Source: Mycobacterium sp. Aquia_216 (GTDB lineage: Bacteria; Actinomycetota; Actinomycetes; Mycobacteriales; Mycobacteriaceae). From it: 64,000 nucleotides of DNA. Shown here one piece after another: positions 36,188 through 45,420 of the stretch. How positions within the stretch are numbered: the first letter of the stretch is position 1; each line of letters opens with the position of its first letter. The notes beneath the pieces are model-generated. The model was not told the DNA's origin and ran no database searches. It worked only from the letters and a program-made list of their open reading frames with translations. The stretch lies in NCBI RefSeq assembly GCF_026723865.1, contig NZ_CP113529.1, forward strand, positions 806,001 through 870,000, in the 5' to 3' direction. A program made the translations under genes and the position numbers.

Positions 36188-37669
36188 TTAGCCCGCTTCT
36201 GCGGTTGCCTGCCGCGCCATGATCTCGGCCCTGACCGCCGAGCGCCGCGCCTTGCCGGCGTCGTCGCGCAGCGGAGCGTCGACGAATTCGACGGTGTGCG
36301 GCACTTTGTAGCCCGCGACGTGTTCGCGCAGGAACTGCTGCACGCCCGCGGCGTCCAGGGTGGAGCCGTCGATCGTCTGCACCAGCGCGTAGGGCACCTG
36401 GCCCAGATCGCCGGCGTTCGGATCGGGCACGCCAACGACCAAGCAGGACAACACATCCGGGTGTGCCGACAGCGCGCTCTCGATCTCCGCGGGATAGACG
36501 TTCCGGCCGCCCACCGTGAACATGTCGACCCGCCGGTCCGACAGATACAGAAACCCGTCGGCGTCGAAATAGCCGAGATCTCCCAGCGAATCCCACCCGT
36601 CCCGGTTTTTCGCCGTGGCCCCGATGTAGCGATAGGTGGGCGCGCTGCCCGGACTGGGCCGCATGTAGATCTCGCCCACCACACCGGGCGGACAGGGATT
36701 GCCGTCGTCGTCGAGCACCTTCATCTCACCGGCGACGACCACGCCCACCGAGCCGCGGTGGGTCAGCCACTGGTCACCGGAGATGAAGGTCAGCGCCTGT
36801 AATTCGGTGCCGCCGTAGAGTTCCCAGACCTTCTCCGGACCCAGCAGGTCGATCCACGCCTGCTTGACGGCCGGCGGGCATGGCGCCGCCAGATGCCAGA
36901 AGCGCCGGATCGACGACAGGTCGTAGGCCGAAGGGTCGGCCTGGTAGACCGGCAGCGTCCGCTGCATGATCGTCGGCACCGTCGTCAGGAACGTGACGCG
37001 ATGGTCGGTGATCAGCCGCAGGAACCCGTGCGGGTCGAACCGGCTCATCAGCACCAGGTGGTGGCGCATCAGCAACGCGATCGTCGCCGCGGTGAAACCG
37101 GTGTTGTGGGATAGCGGCACCGGCACCAACGTGGTGTCGCCCTCCTGGGCGCCCAGCGGATAGCCGATCGCGGCCGGTATCCGGCTGTCGCCGCCGGATT
37201 CGATGAGCTTGGGCCGCCCGGTGCTGCCGCCGGATCCCATCGCCTTCCATACCGGCGACACCGCTTCGGGCAGACCGGCGTCCGACAGCGCCGGCTTGGG
37301 GGCGAAATTAATTGGCACACTTGGTATGTCGGGGTGTTCCTGCCCGACCAGTAAGGCCGGTGGACGTAACTCCAGCAGCCCCTGCAGCTCGGCGGCCGGC
37401 AACCGTGCCGACAGTGGCTGGGGCACCGCGCCAAGCTTCCAGCACGCCACCGCGGCCTGAATCCACTCGATCGAGTTGGGCAGCACCATCGTCACGTAGT
37501 CGCCGACGCCGACGCCGCGCTCGGCATAGGCGCGGGCCAACCGGTTTGTCGACCGGTCGAGTTCGGCGCGGGTGATGGTCACGCCGTCGCAGGTGACCGC
37601 GGGCTCGTCGGGGGCGAGTTCGGCAAGCGCCGAAATCTGCGTACCGATGGGCGGGATCTGCTCACTCAT
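36188..37669 (-). CDS. AMP-forming acyl-CoA ligase (FadD-like, bile-acid-CoA-ligase-like)
   Basis: A 493-residue ligase. The P-loop is atypical, 'AMGSGGSTGRPKLIESG' (Ser-Gly-Gly-Ser-Thr-Gly), as seen in steroid and bile-acid CoA ligases. 'KVWELYGGTELQ' is motif A5, 'LGDLGYFDADGFLYLSDRRVD' the hinge and 'LRDDAGKARRSAVRAE' the C-terminal Lys region. It overlaps the php 3' end by 8 bp, giving a php-ligase-YbjN minus-strand operon. The substrate is unknown; a cyclic or steroid-like acid is a guess from the P-loop type. Confidence 0.87.
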   Translation of the reverse strand: MSEQIPPIGTQISALAELAPDEPAVTCDGVTITRAELDRSTNRLARAYAERGVGVGDYVTMVLPNSIEWIQAAVACWKLGAVPQPLSARLPAAELQGLLELRPPALLVGQEHPDIPSVPINFAPKPALSDAGLPEAVSPVWKAMGSGGSTGRPKLIESGGDSRIPAAIGYPLGAQEGDTTLVPVPLSHNTGFTAATIALLMRHHLVLMSRFDPHGFLRLITDHRVTFLTTVPTIMQRTLPVYQADPSAYDLSSIRRFWHLAAPCPPAVKQAWIDLLGPEKVWELYGGTELQALTFISGDQWLTHRGSVGVVVAGEMKVLDDDGNPCPPGVVGEIYMRPSPGSAPTYRYIGATAKNRDGWDSLGDLGYFDADGFLYLSDRRVDMFTVGGRNVYPAEIESALSAHPDVLSCLVVGVPDPNAGDLGQVPYALVQTIDGSTLDAAGVQQFLREHVAGYKVPHTVEFVDAPLRDDAGKARRSAVRAEIMARQATAEAG

Positions 37670-38642
37670 AAGCGCCCTGCCGCTCGAAGATGCGCCGCGG
37701 GTTGTCCACCAGCATGGTGTGCAGTTGCTCGTCGGTGACCCCGCGCTCTTTGAGCGCCGGGATTACGTCGTTGTGGATGTGCAGGTAGTGCCAGTTCGGT
37801 GCCATCTGCGGCATCAGCTCTTCGGGCAGCGCGTCGAAGTAGCAGTTGGCGTCGTGCGAGAGCACCATCTTGTCGGCGTGCCCCCGCTCGCACATCCGCG
37901 CCACGATGCCCACCCGCTCCTCGAACGGTAAAAGCACGTCGAGGCCGAATCGGTCCATCCCCAGATACGAGCCCGCGGCGATGAGCTCCTCGAGGTAGCC
38001 GACGTCGGTGCTGTCGCCGGAATGGCCGATGACCACGCGGGTCAGGTCGACGCCCTCTTCCTCGAAGATGCGTTGCTGCTCGAGGCCGCGGCGCAGCCCG
38101 GCATGGGTGTGCGTGGAGATCGGCACGCCGGTGCGCTTGTGCGCCTGGGCGACGGCGCGCAGCACCCGCTCGACACCCGGGGTGATGCCCGGCTCGTCGG
38201 TGGCGCACTTGAGGATTCCGGCCTTGACGCCGGTGTCGGCGATGCCCTGCTCGATGTCGCGGACGAACATGTCGACCATGATCTCCGGGCCGCCCAGCAT
38301 GCCGCCCGGGCCCTCGTAGTGGAACCGGAACGGCACCTCGTTATAGGTGTAAAGTCCGGTCGCCACAACGATATTCAGCTCGGTGGCCGCCGCGACGCGG
38401 GCAATCCGCGGGATGTAACGGCCCAGGCCGATCACGGTGAGGTCGACGATGGTGTCCACGCCGCGGGCCTTGAGCTCGTTGAGTCTGGTGATCGCATCGG
38501 CCACCCGTTTGTCTTCGTCGCCCCACGCATCGGGGTAGTTCTCGGCGATTTCCGTGGTCATGATGAACACGTGCTCGTGCATGAGCGTCACGCCGAGATC
38601 AGCGGTATCGATGGATCCGCGCGCGGTATTGAGTTCGGACAC
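37662..38642 (-). CDS. php: Phosphotriesterase-like lactonase
   Basis: A 326-residue amidohydrolase-fold enzyme. The metal site is visible as 'TLMHEHVF' (His pair), 'GILKCATDEPG' (the Lys that is carboxylated), 'PISTHTHAG' and 'VVIGHSGDS' (His), and 'MVLSHDANCYF' (Asp). The M. tuberculosis counterpart (Rv0230c, 326 residues) has been characterised as a lactonase with weak phosphotriesterase activity. The start is GTG 38642. It overlaps the downstream ligase gene by 8 bp and is divergent from fadE4. Confidence 0.93.
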   Translation of the reverse strand: MSELNTARGSIDTADLGVTLMHEHVFIMTTEIAENYPDAWGDEDKRVADAITRLNELKARGVDTIVDLTVIGLGRYIPRIARVAAATELNIVVATGLYTYNEVPFRFHYEGPGGMLGGPEIMVDMFVRDIEQGIADTGVKAGILKCATDEPGITPGVERVLRAVAQAHKRTGVPISTHTHAGLRRGLEQQRIFEEEGVDLTRVVIGHSGDSTDVGYLEELIAAGSYLGMDRFGLDVLLPFEERVGIVARMCERGHADKMVLSHDANCYFDALPEELMPQMAPNWHYLHIHNDVIPALKERGVTDEQLHTMLVDNPRRIFERQGAYE

Positions 38643-38801
38643 CTCGCTGATGCTAGGCCGGGCCGGTGGTCAATCAACAGAGGCAATTGCGGCGACAATC
38701 CGGGATTTCCGCCGGCAACCAGCGGATGAGGCCCAGCTGGCCGGTTAATGGCGTACCGTCGGCCGCGTCCGTTTCGCCAACCGTTTGACCGGAGCCCCGC
38801 C

Positions 38802-40520
38802 ATGTTGCTCAATCCCAATCACCTGCAACGCCGCTACCCAGACCGTCGCTCGGGGGAGATCATGGCCGCCACCGTCGACTTCTTCGAGTCCCGGGGCAAA
38901 GCCCGGCTGAAGGCCGACGACCACGCCCGGGTCTGGTACTCCGACTTCCTGGACCACGTCGGCCGGGAGCGCATCTTCGCCTCCCTGCTCACCCCGTCCG
39001 AGTACGGCGCCTCGGACCCAGCCGCTGCCTGTCGCTGGGATACCTATCGAATCAGCGAGTTCGCCGAGATCGTCGGCTTCTACGGGTTGAACTACTGGTA
39101 TCCATTCCAGGTCACGGCCCTGGGCCTGGGCCCGATCTGGATGAGCGACAACGAGGACGCCAAGCGTAAGGCCGCGGCCCAGCTGGAATCCGGTGAGGTG
39201 TTCGGCTTCGGATTGTCGGAGCAGACGCACGGCGCCGACGTCTACCAGACCGACATGATCCTGACGCCGTCCGAGCACGGCTGGACGGCCAACGGCGAGA
39301 AGTACTACATCGGCAACGCCAACGCCGCCCGGATGGTCTCCACCTTCGGCAAGATCGCCGATACCGACGAGTACGTGTTCTTCGTTGCCGACTCCCAGCA
39401 CGACCGCTACGAGCTGATCAAGAACGTCGTCAACTCGCAGAACTACGTCGCCAACTACGCGCTGCGCGACTATCCGGTCACCGAGGCCGACATCCTGCAC
39501 CGCGGCGCCGGCGCCTTCCACGCCGCGCTGAACACCGTCAACGTGTGCAAGTACAACCTCGGCTGGGGTGCGGTCGGCATGTGTACCCACGCCATGTACG
39601 AGGCCGTCACCCACGCGTCCAACCGCTACCTGTACGGCACGGTCGTCACCGACTTCACCCACGTGCGGCGGCTGCTCACCGACGCCTACGCGCGGCTGAT
39701 CGCGATGAAGCTGGTCGCCACCCGCGCCTGCGACTACATGCGCAGCGCGTCGGCGACCGACCGCCGCTACCTGCTCTACAGCCCGCTCACCAAGGCCAAG
39801 ATCACCGGCGAAGGCGAGCGCGTGATCACCGCCCTATGGGATGTCATCGCCGCCAAGGGCGTCGAGAAGGACACCATCTTCGAGGCCATGGCCCGCGAGA
39901 TCGGTTTGCTGCCAAGGCTGGAAGGCACCGTTCACATCAACATCGGGTTGTTGGCCAAGTTCATGCCCAACTACTTGTTCGCGCCGAGTGGCGAGCTGCC
40001 GGTGATCGGCCGCCGCGACGACGCGGCCGACGACGCGTTCCTGTTCAACCAGGGTCCGACCGGGGGATTGGGCAAGGTGCGTTTCCACGATTGGCGCGCG
40101 CCGTTCGAAAGCTATGCGCATCTGCCCAACGTCGCCCTGCTGCGTGAGCAGATCGACGTGCTGGCGGACATGCTGGCCAGTGCCACCCCGGACGCGGTGC
40201 AGCAGAAGGATATTGACTTCGCCTTCGGGGTGGGTCAGCTGTTTGCCACGGTGCCCTACGCCCAGTTGATCCTGGAAGAGGCGGTGATTTCTGGGCCGTC
40301 CGGCTTAGACGAGGCGTTGATCGACGAGATCTTCGCCGTGCTGGTCCGCGACTTCAACAGCTACGCCATCGAGCTGGGCGACAAGCACGCCACGACCGAC
40401 GCGCAGGCCCGCTTCGCGATGCGGATGATCCGTCGGCCGGTGTTCGACCAGGCGCGCTACGACCAGGTGTGGAAGGAACACATCCAGCCGATCAACGGTG
40501 CCTATCAGATGCGGCCCTAG
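38802..40520 (+). CDS. fadE4: Acyl-CoA dehydrogenase FadE4
   Basis: A 572-residue ACAD-superfamily enzyme, longer than the usual 380-400 residues as in its M. tuberculosis counterpart. 'FGFGLSEQTHGADVYQTDM' is the substrate/FAD loop, 'YIGNANAARMVSTFG' the middle beta domain, and the C-terminal helical domain carries a long extension. The ATG at 38802 is chosen over 38748 because GGAG lies 7 nt upstream and the protein then starts 'MLLNPNHLQRRYP' as in the family. It is divergent from php and followed by GC-rich hairpins before the tetR-R2lox unit. Confidence 0.92.
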   Translation: MLLNPNHLQRRYPDRRSGEIMAATVDFFESRGKARLKADDHARVWYSDFLDHVGRERIFASLLTPSEYGASDPAAACRWDTYRISEFAEIVGFYGLNYWYPFQVTALGLGPIWMSDNEDAKRKAAAQLESGEVFGFGLSEQTHGADVYQTDMILTPSEHGWTANGEKYYIGNANAARMVSTFGKIADTDEYVFFVADSQHDRYELIKNVVNSQNYVANYALRDYPVTEADILHRGAGAFHAALNTVNVCKYNLGWGAVGMCTHAMYEAVTHASNRYLYGTVVTDFTHVRRLLTDAYARLIAMKLVATRACDYMRSASATDRRYLLYSPLTKAKITGEGERVITALWDVIAAKGVEKDTIFEAMAREIGLLPRLEGTVHINIGLLAKFMPNYLFAPSGELPVIGRRDDAADDAFLFNQGPTGGLGKVRFHDWRAPFESYAHLPNVALLREQIDVLADMLASATPDAVQQKDIDFAFGVGQLFATVPYAQLILEEAVISGPSGLDEALIDEIFAVLVRDFNSYAIELGDKHATTDAQARFAMRMIRRPVFDQARYDQVWKEHIQPINGAYQMRP

Positions 40521-40521
40521 A

Positions 40522-40597
40522 CCGGCAGCGTCCGCCGAACGGGCGGCTGGCCGCACCCTCGAGCGCCACCGTGCGGCCGCCGCACACGCGAGGTGCG
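40522..40597 (+). terminator. Hairpin cluster after fadE4
   Basis: CCGCC/GGCGG (40532-40546) and GTGCGG/CCGCAC (40571-40585) form two GC-rich stems directly after the fadE4 stop; an alternative CGCAC/GTGCG pairing extends to 40597. They have no T-tract. Confidence 0.5.
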
Positions 40598-40604
40598 AAC
40601 CCCC

Positions 40605-40632
40605 TTGACTGTGACGTAGCTCACCGTAACAT
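40605..40632 (+). promoter_or_regulatory. Promoter of the tetR-R2lox operon
   Basis: -35 TTGACT (40605-40610) and -10 TAACAT (40627-40632) are spaced by 16 bp. Transcription would start near 40638-40640, inside the palindrome described next. Confidence 0.6.
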
Positions 40633-40645
40633 GACCAATGGTCAT
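40631..40645. promoter_or_regulatory. TetR operator palindrome
   Basis: ATGACC-AAT-GGTCAT is a perfect 6+6 palindrome with a 3-base centre. It overlaps the -10 and the likely transcription start, 17 bp before the tetR start codon. The position is typical of an autoregulatory TetR operator. Confidence 0.65.
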
Positions 40646-40661
40646 TGAAGCGAGGTGAGTC

Positions 40662-41351
40662 ATGCCGACAGTGACATGGGCACGCGTCGATCCCGCTCGG
40701 CGCACGGCGATCATCGACGCTGCCGAGGCCGAGTTCGGGACGCACGGGTTTTCCGGCGGCAGCCTGAACGTGATCGCGCGCCGGGCCGGGGTCGCCAAGG
40801 GAAGCCTGTTCCAGTATTTCGCGGACAAGCGCGACTTGTTCGCATTCATCGCCGACATCGGCAGCCAGCGAGTGCGCGGCTACATGGAAGACCTGATCCG
40901 TGAGCTCGACCCCAACCGGCCGTTCTTCGAATTTCTCACCGAGCTGCTCGACGGCTGGGTCGCCTACTTCGCCGAGCATCCGCGGGAACGATCGCTGCAC
41001 GCCGCGGCGACCCTGGAGGTCGACACCGACGCCCGCATCAGCGTGCGCAGCGTCATCCACCGGCACTACCTGGAGGTGCTGCGGCCACTGGTGCACGGCG
41101 CTCAGACCCGCGGCGATCTGCGCGCCGACGCCGACACCGACGCGCTGCTGTCGCTGCTGTTGCTGATCTTTCCGCACCTGGCGCTGGCGCCGTACATGCG
41201 CGGCCTGGACCCCATTCTCGGCCTCGACGAGCCCAGCCCCGAGCAGCCGGCACTGGCCGTGCGCAGGTTGGTCGCGGTGCTGATCGCCGCGTTCGCCACA
41301 CCGAATGCCTCCAATAACCCAGCCCCAATGCGATCTGAGGAGGTCACATGA
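40662..41351 (+). CDS. TetR-family regulator of the R2lox operon, Rv0232-type
   Basis: A 229-residue regulator. Its N-terminal helix-turn-helix is '[25 protein letters not shown]', read here in two overlapping pieces ('[16 protein letters not shown]' core). The C-terminal domain is Leu/Ala-rich with '[20 protein letters not shown]'. GAGGTGA gives a ribosome site 5-7 nt before the ATG. Its stop overlaps the ATG of the R2lox gene (ATGA), so regulator and oxidase are translationally coupled. Upstream sit a promoter and a perfect palindrome, implying autorepression and control of R2lox. Confidence 0.9.
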   Translation: MPTVTWARVDPARRTAIIDAAEAEFGTHGFSGGSLNVIARRAGVAKGSLFQYFADKRDLFAFIADIGSQRVRGYMEDLIRELDPNRPFFEFLTELLDGWVAYFAEHPRERSLHAAATLEVDTDARISVRSVIHRHYLEVLRPLVHGAQTRGDLRADADTDALLSLLLLIFPHLALAPYMRGLDPILGLDEPSPEQPALAVRRLVAVLIAAFATPNASNNPAPMRSEEVT

Positions 41352-42286
41352 ATCACCGCACCCGAATTGCCTCCATGGCCGAGGGCGGTCTCAACTGGGA
41401 TAGCTTGCCGCTCAAGCTGTTTGCGGGCGGCAATGCGAAATTCTGGAATCCGGCCGACATCGACTTCTCCCGGGATCGAGAGGACTGGGAACACCTGACC
41501 GACGACGAGCGCAGTTACGCGACCCGGTTGTGCGCCGAGTTCATCGCCGGCGAGGAATCCGTGACCCAGGACATCCAGCCGTTCATGGCCGCGATGCGGG
41601 CCGAGGGGCGGCTTGGCGACGAGATGTACCTGACGCAGTTCGCCTTCGAGGAAGCCAAGCACGTCCAGGTGTTCCGGATGTGGCTCGACGCCGTCGGCAT
41701 CACCGAGGACCTGCATTACTACCTCGACGACGTCCCGACCTACCGCACGATTTTCTACGAGGAGCTGCCGGACTGTCTGAGCGCGTTGTCGGTCGACCCG
41801 TCGCCGGCCGCCCAGGTCCGGGCGTCGGTCACCTACAACCACATGGTCGAGGGCATGCTGGCGCTGACCGGTTACTTCGGCTGGCACAAGATCTGCGTGG
41901 ACCGCGGCATCCTGCCCGGCATGCAGGAGCTGGTCCGGCGCATCGGCGACGACGAGCGACGTCACATGGCCTGGGGCACCTTCACGTGCCGGCGCCACGT
42001 CGCCGCCGACGACGCCAACTGGGACGTCTTCGAAACGCGGATGAACGAGCTGATGCCGCTCGGGCTGCGCCTGATCGAAGAGGGTTTCGCCCTGTACGAC
42101 CCGATGCCCTTCGGCCTGTCGGTGGACGAATTCATGCAGTACGCCTCAGACAAAGGCATGCGACGGTTCGGCACCATCTCGAGCGCCCGCGGGCGTCCGC
42201 TCGGCGAGATCGACCTCGACTACTCGCCGCTGCAGCTCGAGGACACCTTCGCCGAGGAGGACGAGCTGGCCCTGGCGTCCGTTTGA
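41348..42286 (+). CDS. R2-like ligand-binding oxidase (R2lox), copy 1, Rv0233-type
   Basis: A 312-residue ferritin-like protein, often annotated nrdB but belonging to the R2lox group. R2lox proteins bind a Mn/Fe cofactor and a long-chain fatty-acid-like ligand and form a Val-Tyr ether cross-link. Metal ligands by count are Glu69, Glu102, His105, Glu168, Glu203 and His206; the cross-link pair is Val72 and Tyr163, all one higher than in the M. tuberculosis protein. Motifs: 'AGEESVTQD', '[10 protein letters not shown]', '[10 protein letters not shown]' and '[11 protein letters not shown]'. It is coupled to tetR by ATGA. A second paralogue lies at 51465-52415. The reaction in the cell is unknown. 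Confidence 0.93.
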   Translation: MNHRTRIASMAEGGLNWDSLPLKLFAGGNAKFWNPADIDFSRDREDWEHLTDDERSYATRLCAEFIAGEESVTQDIQPFMAAMRAEGRLGDEMYLTQFAFEEAKHVQVFRMWLDAVGITEDLHYYLDDVPTYRTIFYEELPDCLSALSVDPSPAAQVRASVTYNHMVEGMLALTGYFGWHKICVDRGILPGMQELVRRIGDDERRHMAWGTFTCRRHVAADDANWDVFETRMNELMPLGLRLIEEGFALYDPMPFGLSVDEFMQYASDKGMRRFGTISSARGRPLGEIDLDYSPLQLEDTFAEEDELALASV

Positions 42287-42308
42287 TGGCGGCGGCCCGC
42301 CGCGGCGT

Positions 42309-43685
42309 CTAGCCGACCCAGACGGTCTTGGCGTTGCAGAATTCGCGGATGCCCAGGCCGGCCAACTCGCGGCCGTAGCCGGAGCGCTTGATGCCACCGA
42401 ATCCCAGCTGCGGGTAGGACACCGTCATCCCGTTGATGAAGACCTGGCCGGCCTCGATGTCGTCGATGAAGCGCTGCTGCTCGGCCTCGTCATTGGTCCA
42501 GGCGTTGGAGCCCAGCCCGAACGTGGTGGCGTTGGCGATCTCGATGGCCTCGTCGATGTTCTCGGCGCGGTACATCGAGGCAACCGGACCGAAGACCTCT
42601 TCGGTGTAGAGCGCCATGTCCTTGGTGATGTCGGTGACCACCGTCGGCGGGTAGAACCATCCCGGCTGGTCGGGAGTCTCGCCGCCGAGGCGGACCTTGG
42701 CGCCGGCCGCGACGGCGTCGTCGACCTGCTTGGCGATCTCGTCGCGGCCCGACTCGGTGGCCAGCGGGCCCACGTCGGTGTCCGGGTCGGTCGGGTCGCC
42801 GACCTTCAGCGCCTGCATGCGCTCGACGAACTTGTCGACGAACGCGTCGTAGATGTCGGTGTGGACGATGAAGCGCTTGGCGGCGATACAGGACTGGCCA
42901 TTGTTCTGCACCCGCCCGGTGACGGCGGTCTTGACCGCCTCGTCGAGGTCCACCGACGGCATCACGATGAACGGGTCGCTGCCGCCGAGCTCGAGCACGG
43001 TGGGCTTGATCTCGTCGCCGCAGATGGCGGCGACCGATTGACCGGCCGGCTCACTGCCGGTGAGGGTGGCCGCCGCGACCCGGGGGTCACGCAGGATGCG
43101 CTCGACGGCGCTGGACGACACCAGCAGCGTCTGGAAGCAGTCGGCCGGGAATCCGCCGCGGGCGATGACGTCGGAGAGATACAGCGCCGACTGCGGCACG
43201 TTCGACGCGTGCTTGAGCAGGCCGACGTTGCCGGCCATCAACGCCGGTGCGGCGAACCGCACGGCCTGCCAGAGCGGGAAGTTCCACGGCATCACCGCCA
43301 GCACCACCCCGAGCGGCTGGTAACGGATGTATGCCTTCGTCGCGCCGACCTTGCCGGCCTCGGCCGGCTCGTCGGCCAGCAGCCGCTCGGCATTCTCGGC
43401 GTAGTAGCGAAAACCCTTGGCGCACTTGATCGCTTCGGCCTTGGCCGATTTCAGGGTCTTGCCCATCTCGAGGGTCATCATCGCCCCGACCTCGTCGGCC
43501 TCGGCCTCCAGCAGGTCAGCGGTCGCGTTGGCCCATTCGGCGCGCTGGGCGAAGGTGGTGTTGCGGCGGTAGTCGAGGAACCGGGCGTGCGCGCGCGCGA
43601 TCGCCGCATCGACGTCGTCGTCTGTCGCGGGGGTGAAGGTCTTTACTGTCTCGCCGGTGGCCGGGTTGATAGTGGCGATGGCCAC
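42309..43685 (-). CDS. gabD1: Succinate-semialdehyde dehydrogenase GabD1
   Basis: A 458-residue ALDH-family enzyme that oxidises succinate semialdehyde to succinate. '[12 protein letters not shown]' carries the general base, '[15 protein letters not shown]' the catalytic Cys, and '[15 protein letters not shown]' the C-terminal motif. The GTG at 43685 follows GGAGG by 6 nt and gives the length of the active short-form enzyme. It converges on the R2lox gene (22 bp) and is divergent from the ThDP enzyme gene (86 bp). It marks the left border of the accessory island. Confidence 0.92.
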   Translation of the reverse strand: MAIATINPATGETVKTFTPATDDDVDAAIARAHARFLDYRRNTTFAQRAEWANATADLLEAEADEVGAMMTLEMGKTLKSAKAEAIKCAKGFRYYAENAERLLADEPAEAGKVGATKAYIRYQPLGVVLAVMPWNFPLWQAVRFAAPALMAGNVGLLKHASNVPQSALYLSDVIARGGFPADCFQTLLVSSSAVERILRDPRVAAATLTGSEPAGQSVAAICGDEIKPTVLELGGSDPFIVMPSVDLDEAVKTAVTGRVQNNGQSCIAAKRFIVHTDIYDAFVDKFVERMQALKVGDPTDPDTDVGPLATESGRDEIAKQVDDAVAAGAKVRLGGETPDQPGWFYPPTVVTDITKDMALYTEEVFGPVASMYRAENIDEAIEIANATTFGLGSNAWTNDEAEQQRFIDDIEAGQVFINGMTVSYPQLGFGGIKRSGYGRELAGLGIREFCNAKTVWVG

Positions 43686-43771
43686 GGTGGGCCTCCTTCA
43701 TCTGCGTAATTGGTGCTTGCGTAAACGTCCAACATCTAGCCTGCCACTATCGTTCCAGAGGGAGGTGGCGG

Positions 43772-45415
43772 ATGAGCACTGCGGCTCAATTGATCGTCAA
43801 GTGCCTGGAGAACGAGGGGGTTGCCGTCGTCTTCGGGATACCGGGTGAGGAGAACATTCGGTTTACTCAGGCGCTGGCGCACTCCGATATCCGCTATGTG
43901 CTCACCCGGCACGAACAGGCGGCGGCCTTCATGGCCGAGATGTACGGCCGCGTCACCGGACGTGCCGGCGTGGTGTCCGCCACGCTGGGCCCGGGTGCGA
44001 TCAACATGCAACTCGGTGTCGCCGACGCCACCACCAACAGCACCCCGGTGGTCGCGATCTCGGCACAGGTCGGTCAGGACCGCGAATACAAGGAATCTCA
44101 CCAGTACGTCGACCTGGTGTCGATGTTCGCGCCGATCACCCGGTGGTCGGCCAGCGTACCCACTCCGCACGCCATCCCGGAGATGGTCCGCAAGGCGTTC
44201 AAAACCGCCGAGACCGAACGACCCGCGGCGGTCTATCTCGCCGTGCCGGAACAGATCGACGAAGACGAGACCGACTACGACCTGGGGCCATTGCCGCGCA
44301 ACGTGGTCCGCGCCGACGCGCCGGCGCCCGGGCAGGTGGCGCGGGCGGTCGACATCCTGCGCCACGCGCAGCGGCCGGTGATGTTGGCCGGGCACGGGGC
44401 CGCCCGCAGCGACGCGACCGCGGCCCTGGTCCGCTTCTCCGAGCAACTCGGGATCCGGGTGGCCAACACCTTCCACGGCAAGGGTGTGATGCCCGACGAC
44501 CACCCCAACAGCATCGGGACCATCGGGTTCATGCGGCACGACTACGTCAACTTCGGGTTCGACCACGCCGACGTCGTCATCGCGGTCGGCTACGAGTTGC
44601 AGGAATTCGACCCGGTCCGGATCAATCCGCAGGCCGACAAGAAGATCATCCACATCCATCGCTTCCCGGCCGAGGTCGACGCGCACTACTCGGTTGACGT
44701 CGGCATCATCGGCGACATCAGCGGCTCGCTGAATGAGCTCGCCGACGCACTCTCCGGCCACCGCTTCGACGATGCCGACGTACCCGGGTCCGGGTTGTTG
44801 GCCGAGGAATTCGCTCGAGGACAACAAGATTCGAGATTTCCGTTAGCCCCACAGCGGGTGGTTGCCGACACCAGGGAGGCGCTGGGCCGCTCCGACGTGG
44901 TGCTGGTCGACACCGGGGCCACCAAGATGTGGATGGCGCGGCTGTATCCGACCTTCGAACGCAACACGTGCCTGATCTCAAACGGGTTGTCCACGATGGG
45001 GTTTGCCTTGCCAGGTGCGCTAGGGGTGAAGCTGGCGCTACCGGACGTCAAAGTGCTGGCGGTGGTGGGCGACGGCGCATTCCTGATGAACTCCCAGGAA
45101 ATCGAAACCGCCGTGCGGGAGAAGATACCGCTGGTGGTATTGATCTGGGAGGACGGCGGGTACGGCCTCATCGAATGGAAGATGGATCTCGAACTCGGTG
45201 CCAATTACTACGTGAGGTTCGGCAACCCCGACATCGTGAAGTACGCCGAAAGCTTTGGCGCAAAAGGGTATCAGATCAACAGTGCCGACGAGCTGTTGCC
45301 GACGCTGCGCGCCGCACTCGACGACGACGGGGTTTCGCTGATCTGCTGCCCGGTCGACTACTCGGAAAACCTGCGGTTGACCGACCGGCTCGGCGAGCTG
45401 GACGAAACCCTGTAA
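43772..45415 (+). CDS. Thiamine-diphosphate enzyme, acetolactate-synthase-like large subunit
   Basis: A 547-residue ThDP enzyme with three domains. 'FGIPGEENIRFTQAL' and 'LTRHEQAAAFMAEMYGR' hold the activating Glu. A central Rossmann-like domain follows, then the cofactor motif starting 'GDGAFLMNSQEIETAV' and ending near 'WEDGGYGLIEW'. It most resembles catabolic acetolactate synthase (AlsS type); no small regulatory subunit is adjacent. Other 2-oxoacid or acyl-CoA lyases of this superfamily cannot be excluded, and adjacency to formate dehydrogenase keeps a formyl-releasing lyase in mind. GGAGG lies 6 nt before the ATG. Confidence 0.82.
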   Translation: MSTAAQLIVKCLENEGVAVVFGIPGEENIRFTQALAHSDIRYVLTRHEQAAAFMAEMYGRVTGRAGVVSATLGPGAINMQLGVADATTNSTPVVAISAQVGQDREYKESHQYVDLVSMFAPITRWSASVPTPHAIPEMVRKAFKTAETERPAAVYLAVPEQIDEDETDYDLGPLPRNVVRADAPAPGQVARAVDILRHAQRPVMLAGHGAARSDATAALVRFSEQLGIRVANTFHGKGVMPDDHPNSIGTIGFMRHDYVNFGFDHADVVIAVGYELQEFDPVRINPQADKKIIHIHRFPAEVDAHYSVDVGIIGDISGSLNELADALSGHRFDDADVPGSGLLAEEFARGQQDSRFPLAPQRVVADTREALGRSDVVLVDTGATKMWMARLYPTFERNTCLISNGLSTMGFALPGALGVKLALPDVKVLAVVGDGAFLMNSQEIETAVREKIPLVVLIWEDGGYGLIEWKMDLELGANYYVRFGNPDIVKYAESFGAKGYQINSADELLPTLRAALDDDGVSLICCPVDYSENLRLTDRLGELDETL

Positions 45416-45420
45416 CGTCC

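Noticed and set aside
40571..40597. A riboswitch or attenuator before tetR
   Set aside because: The stems lie upstream of the promoter at 40605-40632, so they are not part of the tetR transcript.
41348..42286. Annotation as ribonucleotide reductase small subunit (nrdB)
   Set aside because: Val72 and Tyr163 and the surrounding motifs are those of R2lox; the radical Tyr environment of a class I R2 subunit is not present, and no nrdA-type partner is near.
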